This document shows, piece after piece, positions 9,195 through 18,532 of a DNA stretch of 39,312 nucleotides (positions are counted from its first letter, which is position 1; every line of letters starts with the position of its first letter). The notes beneath the pieces were generated by a model. It made no database searches, had not been told where the DNA came from, and saw nothing but the letters and a program-made list of their open reading frames with translations. Position numbers and translations under genes: made by a program. Origin of the DNA: Planctomycetaceae bacterium (GTDB taxonomy: Bacteria; Planctomycetota; Planctomycetia; Planctomycetales; Planctomycetaceae); the NCBI GenBank assembly GCA_024742875.1, contig JANSXP010000067.1:1-39312 (forward strand). Reading direction: 5' to 3'.

Positions 9195-9778
9195 AAGCTT
9201 CCGCGAGAAGCGTCCGGCAGCCGGGTTGCTGCGTCAGGTGACAATCACCGAACAGCATCCGGCCGACCGATTTTCTGTCTGTCAGCAGGCTGCATCCGTC
9301 AGCGTTTTCGCGGATCGGGGAGGTTAACGAATGGGGGGGCTCAGATGCCATAACAGCTCTCGCCGATTTCACATTCCAGGACCAATTGCCCCATCTGCCG
9401 CAAACGTTCTACTGTGCGTGTACGGGAGTGCGGAATTTCGCTAGACTCCCCCCACGCTGCGCGAATTGCGGGACTGGTGACGTTGCGGTCGCTTTGCTCG
9501 CCCGACGTTCATCCTCACGCCCCCCTGCGGCCTCACGCTGGGCCTGCAGCCTCACTGACGCCGCGCTCGCACGCCGTGGATCCGGTCACCGGCCACCTCG
9601 ACATCGCCCGACGGCCGCGTCGTCTGCCCCAGCTTTCGCTTCTGCTGGACGAAGCGACTTACTACAGTGGCCCCGGCACCACCGCGCGGCGGTGGATCCA
9701 CAACCAGGCTTGCCGGCAGACAGTACCCCGCCAACACAGGGGCCTCGGCACACAGGACACGGAGATCGACGGTTAATT
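9195..9778. other. divergent intergenic region, no gene seen
   Basis: About 600 bases between the divergent helicase and LarA-like genes. A plus-strand frame in phase with the LarA-like gene is open from 9386, but its translation is Arg/Pro/Ser-rich and unlike any protein, so it is treated as non-coding. Promoters for both genes should be here; no box was clear enough to report. Confidence 0.5.
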
Positions 9779-11029
9779 ATGGGCACCGAACTAACCACCA
9801 TGAGTGATGACGCCATCGTGGCGTGGATCGAAGAAAACGTGTCGTTAGAAGAGTTTCGCGGCAAGAGCGTGATGCTGATTGTGCCCGACAGCACCCGCAC
9901 CGCGCCGTTGCCCGTGTTGTTTGCCACACTGCGTCGCCTGCTGGTGCCCGTCTGTACGAAGGTCGATCTGCTGGTGGCGCTGGGCACCCATCCGCCCATG
10001 AGCCAGCACAGCATTCGCAGCATGCTGGGCATCGCGGCCGACGACGAATGCACCGACGTCGGACTGTTTAACCACGAATGGGACAATCCGGAAGCGCTGA
10101 CCACCATCGGCACACTGACAGAATCGGAGACGGCCGAAATCTCCAGCGGTCTGCTGTCGCAGCAGGTTGACGTCGAAATCAACAAACGCGTTCTGGACTA
10201 CGACTTCGCGCTGATCGTGGGCCCCGTCTTTCCCCACGAAGTGGTGGGCTTCAGCGGCGGCAACAAGTACTTCTTTCCCGGCATCACGGGGCCCACGCTG
10301 CTGAACTTTTTTCACTGGCTGGGCGCACTGATCACAAACGTGGGGATCATCGGCATTCAGGACACCCCTGTGCGGCAGGTGGTCGACCGCGCGGCCCGCA
10401 TGATCCCCGTACAGAAGCGCTGTCTGGCGTTTGTGGTGGCCTCTGACGCCTCGCCGTATGGCATGTTTTTTGGCACACCCGAAGAGGCGTGGAAAGGCGC
10501 ATCGCAGCTTTCCGGTCAGGTGCACATCAAACGCTTCGACAAACCGTATCGGCAGATCCTGTCCTGTGCTCCGCCCATGTATGACGAACTGTGGGTGGCC
10601 GGCAAGTGCATGTACAAGCTGGAACCGATTGTGGCCGATGGCGGCGAACTGATTATTTACGCGCCTCACATGAAGGAAATCAGCGTCACGCACGGAGCCA
10701 CGATCGAAAAAGTGGGCTATCACATCCGCGATTACTTCACCAAGCAATGGGATCAGTTCAAAGACTACCCGTGGGGCACGCTGGCTCACAGCAGCCATGT
10801 GCGCGGCACCGGTACGTTTGAAGACGGCGTGGAGAAGCCGCGTGTGACGGTGACCGTTGCCTCACAGATCCCCAGGGAGCTGTGCGAGAAAATCAACCTC
10901 AGCTATCGCGATCCGGACTCCATAGATGTCGAGTCCTTTGCCAACCGCGAAGATGAGGGCATCCTGCTGGTCCGAAAAGCGGGCGAACATCTGCATCGCC
11001 TGCACGACGGCGTCAGCACATCGCTGTAA
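9779..11029 (+). CDS. LarA-superfamily nickel-pincer racemase/epimerase
   Basis: 416 residues, the usual LarA length. The N-terminal DUF2088-type motif appears as VPDSTRTAPLP (LarA has a DxTRP-like motif), then GTHPPM (His about 70). The catalytic centre is well kept: PHEVVGFSGGNKYFFPG followed by NFFHWL gives His, +10 Lys, +16 His, the same spacing as His174, Lys184 and His200 of Lactiplantibacillus plantarum LarA, where Lys184 carries the nickel-pincer nucleotide. It likely racemises or epimerises a 2-hydroxyacid; the substrate is unknown since the superfamily is broad. No larB, larC or larE is nearby. Start ATG 9779 was chosen by family alignment; the frame is open 393 bases further upstream. 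Confidence 0.8.
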   Translation: MGTELTTMSDDAIVAWIEENVSLEEFRGKSVMLIVPDSTRTAPLPVLFATLRRLLVPVCTKVDLLVALGTHPPMSQHSIRSMLGIAADDECTDVGLFNHEWDNPEALTTIGTLTESETAEISSGLLSQQVDVEINKRVLDYDFALIVGPVFPHEVVGFSGGNKYFFPGITGPTLLNFFHWLGALITNVGIIGIQDTPVRQVVDRAARMIPVQKRCLAFVVASDASPYGMFFGTPEEAWKGASQLSGQVHIKRFDKPYRQILSCAPPMYDELWVAGKCMYKLEPIVADGGELIIYAPHMKEISVTHGATIEKVGYHIRDYFTKQWDQFKDYPWGTLAHSSHVRGTGTFEDGVEKPRVTVTVASQIPRELCEKINLSYRDPDSIDVESFANREDEGILLVRKAGEHLHRLHDGVSTSL

Positions 11030-11488
11030 ACGGCCACAGCCGCCTCCCGCTGCGTGCCGTCATCGCGGGGTGAGACCACATCACATTGTTGTGTGTAAGA
11101 CAATTCCGATTCGGCGTGTCAGTAACCTGACAATCTCAGTCGTGTGGTGATGGTTTCGGACGGTGCAGTGCGTGTTTCGACCGCTTGTTCGCTTAACAAT
11201 TCTGTTGAGTGGCGGCACCAAATTTGTGGCGCAAAAACCGGCCTGCCCCTCAGACATCTCCTATCTTCCGGCACCGGATTGCCGACCTGTCGTTTTCTGC
11301 CGGAGGGCGGAATGTTTGATCCGCTGCGCTGCCCAAATGCGTTGTGAGAAAGCAGAAACTGGTCGACAAATCCTCCACTTCCGCGTCTATATAAAGACAG
11401 AACGACCACACGATCGTGGTCATCACGCAGACGCACGGAAAGCATAAATCTGCCACTCGGAGGTCCAATGACGTAAAGGGAGATTGTC
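11030..11488. other. gene-free stretch before the small lipoprotein
   Basis: No coding frame on either strand has protein-like composition. It contains the upstream region of the lipoprotein gene; an A/T-rich TATATAAAG lies at about 11388-11396 roughly 95 bases before the start and might be part of a promoter, but no matching second box was found. Confidence 0.4.
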
Positions 11489-11734
11489 ATGAAAACCATC
11501 ACACGCAACATTCTGAAAACCATCGCACTGGTCCTGATTCCGATCGGGCTGACCGGCTGCCAGTCCGGTGTCTCACCGCACCCGTTCACCACCATGTTCC
11601 AGAAGCAGCCTCTGGAACTTCCTCTGGCCGCAGAGGACAAGCAGTCTGTGATCCCCGCGTCGCTGACGCATGGCGCCGACGAAGATCCGTCGCTGGTGAC
11701 TGCGGCCGTCACGTGCGAGTCTGCGTGCCAGTAG
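11489..11734 (+). CDS. small lipoprotein of unknown function
   Basis: 81 residues. The start ATG has GGGAG six bases upstream. Basic n-region (MKTITRNILK), hydrophobic core (TIALVLIPIG) and a lipobox LTGC with Cys24 are a clear signal for lipid attachment. The mature part is about 57 residues, without recognisable domain, and ends CESACQ, so two further cysteines could form a disulphide. It stands alone, with long gene-free stretches on both sides, and is probably a cell-envelope protein. Confidence 0.65.
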   Translation: MKTITRNILKTIALVLIPIGLTGCQSGVSPHPFTTMFQKQPLELPLAAEDKQSVIPASLTHGADEDPSLVTAAVTCESACQ

Positions 11735-12461
11735 CCCCCACAGACGCTGCGACGGCGGAGCTGTCCTGTTTCCACCGCTGTTGCCCATATCACGGCTCGG
11801 TGAGCCTCGTGCTTCGGTGAACCACCTGTGTTCGGCGACGACGCCTGTAACGTTTTTTGCCGTCATTCCGGTGCCAGGTTGGGCACGCTCGACCTGACAC
11901 CGGACGGCCGCGCACAGCGTTCAAACGCCAGGCCCATCGCGTCGTTCCATCGCGTCGGCACGAACATCGCTGCTGGCGTGCTCCGGTTCGCTCCGCCAAA
12001 TGGGTGAATATTGGCATCACGCCCCGACATTCATTCCGGCCGACTTTTGGGGCGGCGGCCTGCCTGCGTCCGTCTGGACATCCAGGAGAAATCCGTACCC
12101 CAGACTGGGCCGTGCTGACGGTGGCGCGCTGCAAACGTTCTTTGTGTGTTGTGCCGCCCCCAGGGGCCAATCAGAGCGGGTGCCCCTATCCGCCGGCGCG
12201 TCGTAATCCGTGCGTCCCTGATGGCTGATCGAAAAACGGCCACAGGCGGGGTTTCGACCAGTGGGCTGCTTGCAACGCTCCAAGCCGATGACCAAAATGG
12301 AAAACCTGCGAGGATTGAGTTGCCATCACGGAACTCGGCTCGTAGCGGGCGATGTGGCTGCTGTCCGGTGAATTCTCGCCGTACCAAAGTCGCCCCAACC
12401 TCAAGGTTCTTCCGTCTGAACATCCCGGAACCACAACGTTTTTAAGGACTAAGGCCCGCAA
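11735..12461. other. gene-free stretch upstream of the Hsp70 gene
   Basis: About 730 bases without a convincing gene. One structured element is an imperfect inverted repeat at 11868-11903: CCGGTGCCAGGT and ACCTGACACCGG, 11 of 12 positions pairing around a 12-base loop. It has no T-run on the plus strand. It could be a relic terminator of the lipoprotein gene or a regulatory stem in a long Hsp70 leader. No CIRCE-like inverted repeat was seen. Confidence 0.4.
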
Positions 12462-14039
12462 ATGAAGTTTCTTGAAGGCCGAACCGTCGGCATCGACCTC
12501 GGTACAACCTACTCCGCGATCGCCTATCTCGACGACGATGGAAACCCAACTGTCCTGAACAACGCCGATGGACGACCGATCACCCCGTCGGTTGTACTGC
12601 TCGATGATGACCGCGTGGTCGTGGGCCCCTCTTTCCAGCGCATCTCAGTGGCCTCGCCCGATCAGATTATCGAAGCCATCAAACGCGAAATGGGAAACAA
12701 AGATTTCCACATCGTGTACCAGGAAAAGAAACTGACGCCGGAATTCATTTCTGCACTCATCATGAAAAAGATGAAGCAGGATGCGGAAGACGTCATCGGA
12801 CCGATCGCCAACGCGGTGATCACTGTGCCCTACTACTTCAACGATGTTCGTCGTAAAGCCACTCAGGACGCTGGGCGAATTGCGGGCCTGAACGTGATCG
12901 ACATCATTAACGAGCCCACGGCCGCCACACTGGCCTACGCCTGGGGCAAGAATGAGCTGGGACGCACGGACCTGAACGCCGACGAACGCACCATCCTGGT
13001 TTACGACCTTGGTGGTGGTACGTTCGACGTGACGGTGGTGCGTTACACGCCCACCAACTTCCGCGTGCTGGCGACAGACGGGGACGTGATGCTGGGTGGT
13101 CTCGACTGGTCCAAGCGACTGGCCGATCATCTCGTGGAGCAGTTCAAGCAGAAGTTCGGCGAAGATCCGGGCAGTGATCCGGAAGCCATGCTGCAGTTCC
13201 ACCAGGAGTCGGAAGACGCCAAACGCGACCTGTCAGACAAATCGCAGGTGCCAATCAGCGTTTACTTCAAAGGCAAGACGCTGTCGGTCTCGCTCACGCG
13301 AGCGGAATTTGAGCGAATGACGGCCGACCTGCTGCAGCGAACCAAAGACACCACCGAACTGGTGATGCAGCAGGCGGGCGTTAAGGCCGGCATGCTGGAT
13401 GAGGTGATCCTTGTCGGTGGCTCCACGCTGATGCCCGTGGTTGAGCAGATGCTCAAGGAAGTCACCGGACGCACGCCATCTCGCGAACTGATGCCGGAAC
13501 GTGCGGTTGCCGAAGGGGCCGCCATTCATGCGTCGATCCTCGAAGCCCGCAACAACCAGGGCAACAGCAAGATTGCCGAAGCCGTGCAGAAGCGACTGAA
13601 CTCGGTCAGGACGAGCGACGTCAACTCGCACTCGCTGGGCATCAAGATTACTGATCCGGGTGACCGCTCTCGCAAGATCAACCACATCATGATCCCGAAG
13701 AACACGCCCGTGCCTCACAACGTGAAGCAGCGATTTGGCACCAACCAGGCCAATCAGCAGCGTGTCCACGTGGAAATTCTCGAGGGCGACGCCGTCGATC
13801 CGGCCGCCTGCGAACTGATCGGCGACTTCCGTGTCTTCAACCTGCCGGAAAATCTGCCCAAGGGCAGCCCGATTGAAATCACGTACGCCTACGACAGTTC
13901 CGGCCGCATCACGGCGACCGCCAAAGAGCTAACCGGAAACGTGGAAGCCAACGCAGAAATCGTGCGTGATTCGGGCATGGGAGACAAGGAAATTGTCGAC
14001 GCGCTGGAAGTGCTGACAAACGACTACGACATCGAATAA
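12462..14039 (+). CDS. Hsp70 (DnaK-like) chaperone without C-terminal lid
   Basis: 525 residues. The Hsp70 ATPase domain is complete: GIDLGTTYSAIA (phosphate 1), VITVPYYFNDVRRKATQDAGRIAGLNV, INEPTAATLAYAWG, VYDLGGGTFDVTVV (phosphate 2) and VILVGGSTLMPVVE (adenosine motif). A beta-sandwich-like substrate domain follows (HSLGIKI... to ITATAKEL), then the protein ends within about 40 residues, so the alpha-helical lid of DnaK (638 residues in E. coli) is missing. Planctomycetes carry several such short Hsp70s beside true DnaK. No grpE or dnaJ is adjacent. Start ATG 12462 is preceded by AAGGA at a longer than usual distance. Confidence 0.9.
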   Translation: MKFLEGRTVGIDLGTTYSAIAYLDDDGNPTVLNNADGRPITPSVVLLDDDRVVVGPSFQRISVASPDQIIEAIKREMGNKDFHIVYQEKKLTPEFISALIMKKMKQDAEDVIGPIANAVITVPYYFNDVRRKATQDAGRIAGLNVIDIINEPTAATLAYAWGKNELGRTDLNADERTILVYDLGGGTFDVTVVRYTPTNFRVLATDGDVMLGGLDWSKRLADHLVEQFKQKFGEDPGSDPEAMLQFHQESEDAKRDLSDKSQVPISVYFKGKTLSVSLTRAEFERMTADLLQRTKDTTELVMQQAGVKAGMLDEVILVGGSTLMPVVEQMLKEVTGRTPSRELMPERAVAEGAAIHASILEARNNQGNSKIAEAVQKRLNSVRTSDVNSHSLGIKITDPGDRSRKINHIMIPKNTPVPHNVKQRFGTNQANQQRVHVEILEGDAVDPAACELIGDFRVFNLPENLPKGSPIEITYAYDSSGRITATAKELTGNVEANAEIVRDSGMGDKEIVDALEVLTNDYDIE

Positions 14040-14040
14040 T

Positions 14041-14067
14041 CGTTACGGCCCGACCGGGGCCGTAACG
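14041..14067 (+). terminator. strong hairpin after the Hsp70 gene
   Basis: A perfect 11-bp stem (CGTTACGGCCC / GGGCCGTAACG) with a 5-base loop begins immediately after the Hsp70 stop codon. It has no T-run itself but stands directly before the intrinsic terminator at 14077-14111 and may stabilise the 3' end of the transcript. Confidence 0.6.
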
Positions 14068-14076
14068 ATTGCACAG

Positions 14077-14111
14077 GGCACTCTGCCGGGAAACCGCAGA
14101 GTGCCTTTTTT
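14077..14111 (+). terminator. intrinsic terminator of the Hsp70 gene
   Basis: A perfect 10-bp stem GGCACTCTGC / GCAGAGTGCC with a 9-base loop followed directly by six T (14106-14111), the classic Rho-independent form. Confidence 0.9.
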
Positions 14112-14268
14112 GTTGCCGCAACCGGCCCGACCCGGTGCCAGATTGCTGCCTCTGCCCGGTTTACACTAACGACCGTTGCGGGCAGGAGCTAACCTCCGGT
14201 GGTCCACAGGACGGGCACGCACCGAGCCTGTGGCCTCAGGACATTCTGTTCCGCTGAAGGCTGCATTC

Positions 14269-15123
14269 ATGAAGATCACCAAAGCCGTCATTACGGCTGC
14301 CGGAGAGCACCACTCCAATCTGCCGCTGCAAAGCGTCGTCGACCGTCACGGTGTTTCCCTGACGGCGCTGCGATGCACGCTCGACGAAATTGTCGAAGCA
14401 GGCATCGAAGACATCGCCATTATCGTGCGACCGGACCAGTCCGCCCCCTACCTGTCTGCTGCCGGACCACACGCGTCGCGACTCACGTTTTTTGAGCAGG
14501 ACAATCCGCGCGGCTACGGAGACGCCATTCTGCGAGCGGCGGACTTTGTGCAGAAGGAAGCGTTCCTGCATTTGGTATCCGACCACCTGTATGTCAGCCG
14601 CACCGACAAGAGCTGTGCCGCGCAGCTGTGCGAAGTGGCCCGACAGCACGAATGCAGCGTTTCGGCCATTCAGGCCACGCGCGAAAACCAGATCATCTAT
14701 TTTGGCACCGTGGGCGGCAGCCCGGTCGCCAAACAGGATCGCCTGTACAACGTGGCCACCGTCGTTGAAAAGCCCACGCCCACGGTGGCCGAACAGGAAC
14801 TGGTCGTCGCCGGTCAGCGGGCCGGTCATTACCTGTGCCTGTTCGGAATGCACGTGCTGACGCCCAGCATTCTCACGCTGCTGCAGCAGAATCTCTCGGC
14901 CACAGACGGCTCCATCGATCTGTCTACGGCACTCTCTCAACTGGCCCAGCAGGAGCAGTATCTGGCACTCGAAGTGGAGGGGGCCCGGCACAACATCAGT
15001 TACAAGTACGGCCTGATGATGGCGCAACTGGCCATCTCACTGGGCGGAGTGGACCGCGACGTCATCCTGACAGAACTGGTCAACCTCCTCGCCGACTCCC
15101 GCGCTTCTGTCTCTGCCTCGTAG
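14269..15123 (+). CDS. nucleotidyltransferase (sugar-1-phosphate NTP transferase type)
   Basis: 284 residues. The N-terminus MKITKAVITAAGEHHSNLPL is the nucleotide-binding start of GalU/RmlA-like enzymes, though the usual G-x-G-T-R-x-x-P-x-T/S-K loop is altered. Further family signs are ALRCTLDEIVEAGIEDIAIIV, NPRGYGDAILRAADFV and a late VVEKPTP stretch. Such enzymes join a sugar 1-phosphate with an NTP. Start ATG 14269 matches the family; an upstream in-frame extension is not protein-like. The stop lies 31 bases before the kinase/pyrophosphorylase fusion on the same strand, so the two are probably one operon for an activated sugar. Because the Arg/Lys loop is altered, activity could be reduced or of different specificity. 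Confidence 0.75.
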   Translation: MKITKAVITAAGEHHSNLPLQSVVDRHGVSLTALRCTLDEIVEAGIEDIAIIVRPDQSAPYLSAAGPHASRLTFFEQDNPRGYGDAILRAADFVQKEAFLHLVSDHLYVSRTDKSCAAQLCEVARQHECSVSAIQATRENQIIYFGTVGGSPVAKQDRLYNVATVVEKPTPTVAEQELVVAGQRAGHYLCLFGMHVLTPSILTLLQQNLSATDGSIDLSTALSQLAQQEQYLALEVEGARHNISYKYGLMMAQLAISLGGVDRDVILTELVNLLADSRASVSAS

Positions 15124-15154
15124 CCGTTTTCGCCGCACTTATATTGAGTACATC

Positions 15155-18100
15155 ATGCCGACTCTGCTGCAGGTCATTACGTCGGACGATCCTGACGTTC
15201 GCAACATTTCTCTGGATCGCTACTGCGAAAATCGCACGGCGGAACAGCTGCTGGCCGACTGTGACCAACTGGATGCGTTTCGCCGCACTTGCGACAACCT
15301 CTATGAGCGCGTTCGGGCGCTGTTCTTCCTGTATGCGATCTATCGCTTTCATCTGCCCGGTGTGCTGGCTGGTCGGGAAACGGGCCACATTCCTTTTTCC
15401 GGGTATGAGCAGCTGCTGGGACGTCGCTTCCCCGAAGCCATCGACACATTTCTGCAGTCGCAGCAGGAAGGCGGTCTGTCGGTCACGCTCACCAGCGCGA
15501 TTGCCGAAGCCTACCATCGTCTGGCCTTCCAGACGCTGGCCAATCAGGTTCGCCGCAGCGTTCGCACGGTAAAAGGCAATCAGTGGATGTTCCGCACGGG
15601 GCATCCGGCCGATGTCCCACTCAAGCTCAATCGTTCCCTGATCGCCGCCAATCCGCGGCAGACGGGACACCCCATTCTCCGCGAACGTACGGCCGTGCGG
15701 ATGGACTTCACGCACAGTGCGTGGAGTGACATCTTCTTTCTGGGGATGGACTATCCCGAAGGCGCTCAGGTCATCAATGCCAGCGTAAATCTCGCCGTGC
15801 GAGGGCGTCACAGTCACCCCCAGCCACCGATCGAATGCGCTCTGCGTGTCATCGATGAACCGGTGCTCCGGCTGGTGAGCATTGACCTGGAATCGCGGGC
15901 GGACATCAGCGAACTGACCGAGGTTTTTGACTTTGCGCGTGACTATCTGGGACTGATCAAGGCGGCCGTGATTGCCTCCGGAATCATTCCTCCCGGCATG
16001 GAAGGTTGCGGAGCGACCGTGGCCGATGTCTTCCACACGATGATTGGCCCCGGCAAGGGACTGGAGATTGTCAGTCGCGTCAACGACATTCCCAAAGGTT
16101 CACGGCTGGCGGTCAGCACCAACCTGCTGGGCTCTCTGATTTCTGTGTGTATGCGCGCCACCGGGCAGGTTTCGCAGCTGACCGGCCCACTGGAGGAGTC
16201 CGATCGCCGCATTGTGGCGGCCCGCGCCATTCTGGGCGAATGGATTGGCGGCTCGGGGGGCGGCTGGCAGGATTCCGGTGGCATCTGGCCGGGCATCAAG
16301 CTCATACAGGGAGCGGCTGCCGGCGAAGGGGATCCGGAATTCGGGATCAGTCGTGGGCGTCTGATGCCGCAGCACACGGTGTACACGCAGCAGCAGGTTT
16401 GCGCCGAAGCACGTCAGCGACTCCAGGACAGCCTTGTGCTGGTGCATGGCGGCATGGCGCAGAATGTGGGCCCTATTCTCGAAATGGTGACCGAAAAGTA
16501 TCTGCTGCGCTGTGAGGCAGAGTGGGAGGCCCGCCAGGACGCCATCGGCCTTTTGGAAGAGATTTCCTCGGCGTTGCAGCGGGGCGATGTCCCCGCCATC
16601 GGCGCAGCCACCCACCGCAATTTTCATGAGCCACTGCAGGCCATTATTCCCTGGTGCTCCACCGCATATACCGAAGAACTGATCCGCCGCTGTCAGGAGA
16701 AGTATGGCGAGAAGTTTCAGGGATTCTGGATGCTGGGCGGCATGTCGGGCGGCGGGATGGGTTTCATCTTTGACCCCGCTGTTCGCAGCGAAGCACAGGA
16801 CTGGCTGCAGCAGATGATGCTGGACGTCAAACGCGAGGCCCAGCATGAAGTTCCGTTCGCCATGGATCCCGTGGTGTACGACTTCGAAATCAACGACGAC
16901 GGCACGGCCGCCGAGTTACTGGCTGACGGCCCCATGCCCGGCGGCTATCGAGCGCTTGTGATTCCGGATCTGCTAAAGCAGAACATCGCCGAACTGCCTC
17001 CCGCACGACAGCGGGAGCTGGAACAGGCAGGCGATGAAGTGCGTCGGGGGGACGCGTCCTCCACGCTGGCCATGAATCTGCTCAACCGCATTCTGCCCGG
17101 GTCCGCCTCAGACGAAGGCAGCAGCCAAAGCCTCGATCATCTGCTGCAGGAAAACGGTTTCGATTCCATCGCGCACGAACAGCTGCGGGAAGAAATTCGT
17201 ACCGGTCGACTGGGACTGTCTCAGAATCGCCTGCCGCAAACTGCGCGAGTGGAAGACGTCCGCAGCGAGGATGTCATTGACACCCGCCGCACAGTGGCTG
17301 ACGACATCTGTCAGGTGGGTCGGGAGGCGATCGCCGCCGGACGTGTGGGTGTGATGACTCTGGCGGCAGGAGTCGGCAGTCGGTGGACACAGGGCGCGGG
17401 TGTGGTGAAGGCCCTCAATCCGTTCTGCCGTATGGGGGGGCGATTCCGTTCGTTTCTTGACATTCACCTGGCGAAGAGTCGGCAAACAGAACAGAAGTTC
17501 GGCCACCAGTTCCCTCACATCATCACAACCGGCTATCTGACGGACGCCCCCATTCGTTCCACCGTTCAGCAGCGGTATGCGGATCGCAGTGTCTACGTCT
17601 CCAAAGGCGCCAGCGTCGGTCTGCGAATGGTTCCCACGGTGCGTGACCTGCAGTTTGCCTGGGAAGAAATGCCGCAGCAGGTCCTCGACGAACAGCAGGA
17701 GAAGATGCGTGTGAGTGTTCGATCCGCGCTGACTAACTGGGCCAGATCGTCTGGTGAAGCGGCCGACTATCGCGACAACCTGGCCGCCCAGTGTCTGCAT
17801 CCGGTCGGACACTGGTACGAAGTTCCCAATCTGCTCATCAACGGAACGTTGCAGCAACTTTTGACGGATCATCCGCAGCTGGAGTACCTCATGCTGCACA
17901 ATGTGGACACGCTGGGCGCCAATCTTGACCCGGCGTGTCTGGGGCTGCACATGCATTCCGGCGCGGATTTGTCATTTGAAGTCATCAGCCGTCGGCTGGA
18001 GGATCGGGGCGGCGGACTGGCCCGCGTGGACGGCCGCGTTCGGCTGGTCGAGGGTCTGGCCATGCCCCGCGAGGAAGATGAATTCGCCCTGTCCTATTAC

Positions 18101-18460
18101 AACACGCTGACCACGTGGATCTCGATTGATCGTCTGCTGGCGACCTTCGGTCTGACGCGCGACGATTTGGGTGATGCGCACCGAATCAACGCAGCCGTCC
18201 GCGAACTGGGCGCCCGCATGCCTACCTACATCACACTCAAGGATGTCAAAAAACGCTGGGGCCGCGGGCAGGAAGACATCTTCCCCGTGTCACAGTTTGA
18301 AAAGCTGTGGGGCGACATGACAGCGCTGACGGACGTCAACTGCCAGTTTCTGGTGGTGCCGACCAATCGTGGACAGCAATTGAAAGACCCAGCGCAACTG
18401 GACGGCTGGCTGAGGGATGGATCGGCCGCCTATGTGGAGTCGCTGCTGCAGTGGTCGTGA
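15155..18460 (+). CDS. fused GHMP sugar kinase - UDPGP-type pyrophosphorylase
   Basis: 1101 residues with two enzyme halves. The N-terminal half has fucokinase-like GHMP kinase signs: ATP-loop IPKGSRLAVSTN near 312 (a degenerate P-x-G-S-G-L-G-S-S), and GGSGGGWQDSGGIWPGIK near 363, the Gly-rich/Asp motif of L-fucokinase-type kinases. The C-terminal half (from about 725) starts TLAAGVGSRWTQGAG..K, the loop of UTP-sugar pyrophosphorylases, then LLINGTLQQLL and HNVDTLGANLDP as in UDPGP/UAP enzymes. The product should phosphorylate a free sugar at C1 and then make its nucleotide derivative, a salvage route like FKP/FKGP, but with the two halves in the opposite order. Substrate unknown. Probably co-transcribed with the gene just upstream. 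Confidence 0.8.
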   Translation: MPTLLQVITSDDPDVRNISLDRYCENRTAEQLLADCDQLDAFRRTCDNLYERVRALFFLYAIYRFHLPGVLAGRETGHIPFSGYEQLLGRRFPEAIDTFLQSQQEGGLSVTLTSAIAEAYHRLAFQTLANQVRRSVRTVKGNQWMFRTGHPADVPLKLNRSLIAANPRQTGHPILRERTAVRMDFTHSAWSDIFFLGMDYPEGAQVINASVNLAVRGRHSHPQPPIECALRVIDEPVLRLVSIDLESRADISELTEVFDFARDYLGLIKAAVIASGIIPPGMEGCGATVADVFHTMIGPGKGLEIVSRVNDIPKGSRLAVSTNLLGSLISVCMRATGQVSQLTGPLEESDRRIVAARAILGEWIGGSGGGWQDSGGIWPGIKLIQGAAAGEGDPEFGISRGRLMPQHTVYTQQQVCAEARQRLQDSLVLVHGGMAQNVGPILEMVTEKYLLRCEAEWEARQDAIGLLEEISSALQRGDVPAIGAATHRNFHEPLQAIIPWCSTAYTEELIRRCQEKYGEKFQGFWMLGGMSGGGMGFIFDPAVRSEAQDWLQQMMLDVKREAQHEVPFAMDPVVYDFEINDDGTAAELLADGPMPGGYRALVIPDLLKQNIAELPPARQRELEQAGDEVRRGDASSTLAMNLLNRILPGSASDEGSSQSLDHLLQENGFDSIAHEQLREEIRTGRLGLSQNRLPQTARVEDVRSEDVIDTRRTVADDICQVGREAIAAGRVGVMTLAAGVGSRWTQGAGVVKALNPFCRMGGRFRSFLDIHLAKSRQTEQKFGHQFPHIITTGYLTDAPIRSTVQQRYADRSVYVSKGASVGLRMVPTVRDLQFAWEEMPQQVLDEQQEKMRVSVRSALTNWARSSGEAADYRDNLAAQCLHPVGHWYEVPNLLINGTLQQLLTDHPQLEYLMLHNVDTLGANLDPACLGLHMHSGADLSFEVISRRLEDRGGGLARVDGRVRLVEGLAMPREEDEFALSYYNTLTTWISIDRLLATFGLTRDDLGDAHRINAAVRELGARMPTYITLKDVKKRWGRGQEDIFPVSQFEKLWGDMTALTDVNCQFLVVPTNRGQQLKDPAQLDGWLRDGSAAYVESLLQWS

Positions 18461-18532
18461 CGATCATGGAAGTACGTAATCAAGCGGCCGGTGCGGGCTG
18501 CCCAGCCGTCTCGAGCCCGTTATAAGTGCCCG

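Noticed and set aside
9386-9778. 393-base upstream extension of the LarA-like gene
   Set aside because: Low-quality composition (Arg, Pro, Ser, Ala) and the family alignment begins at ATG 9779.
9845-10798. 317-codon minus-strand frame inside the LarA-like gene
   Set aside because: Antisense shadow; the plus strand has family motifs with exact spacing.
15080-16036. 318-codon minus-strand frame over the sugar kinase fusion
   Set aside because: Antisense shadow of a gene with recognised motifs; no start signal.
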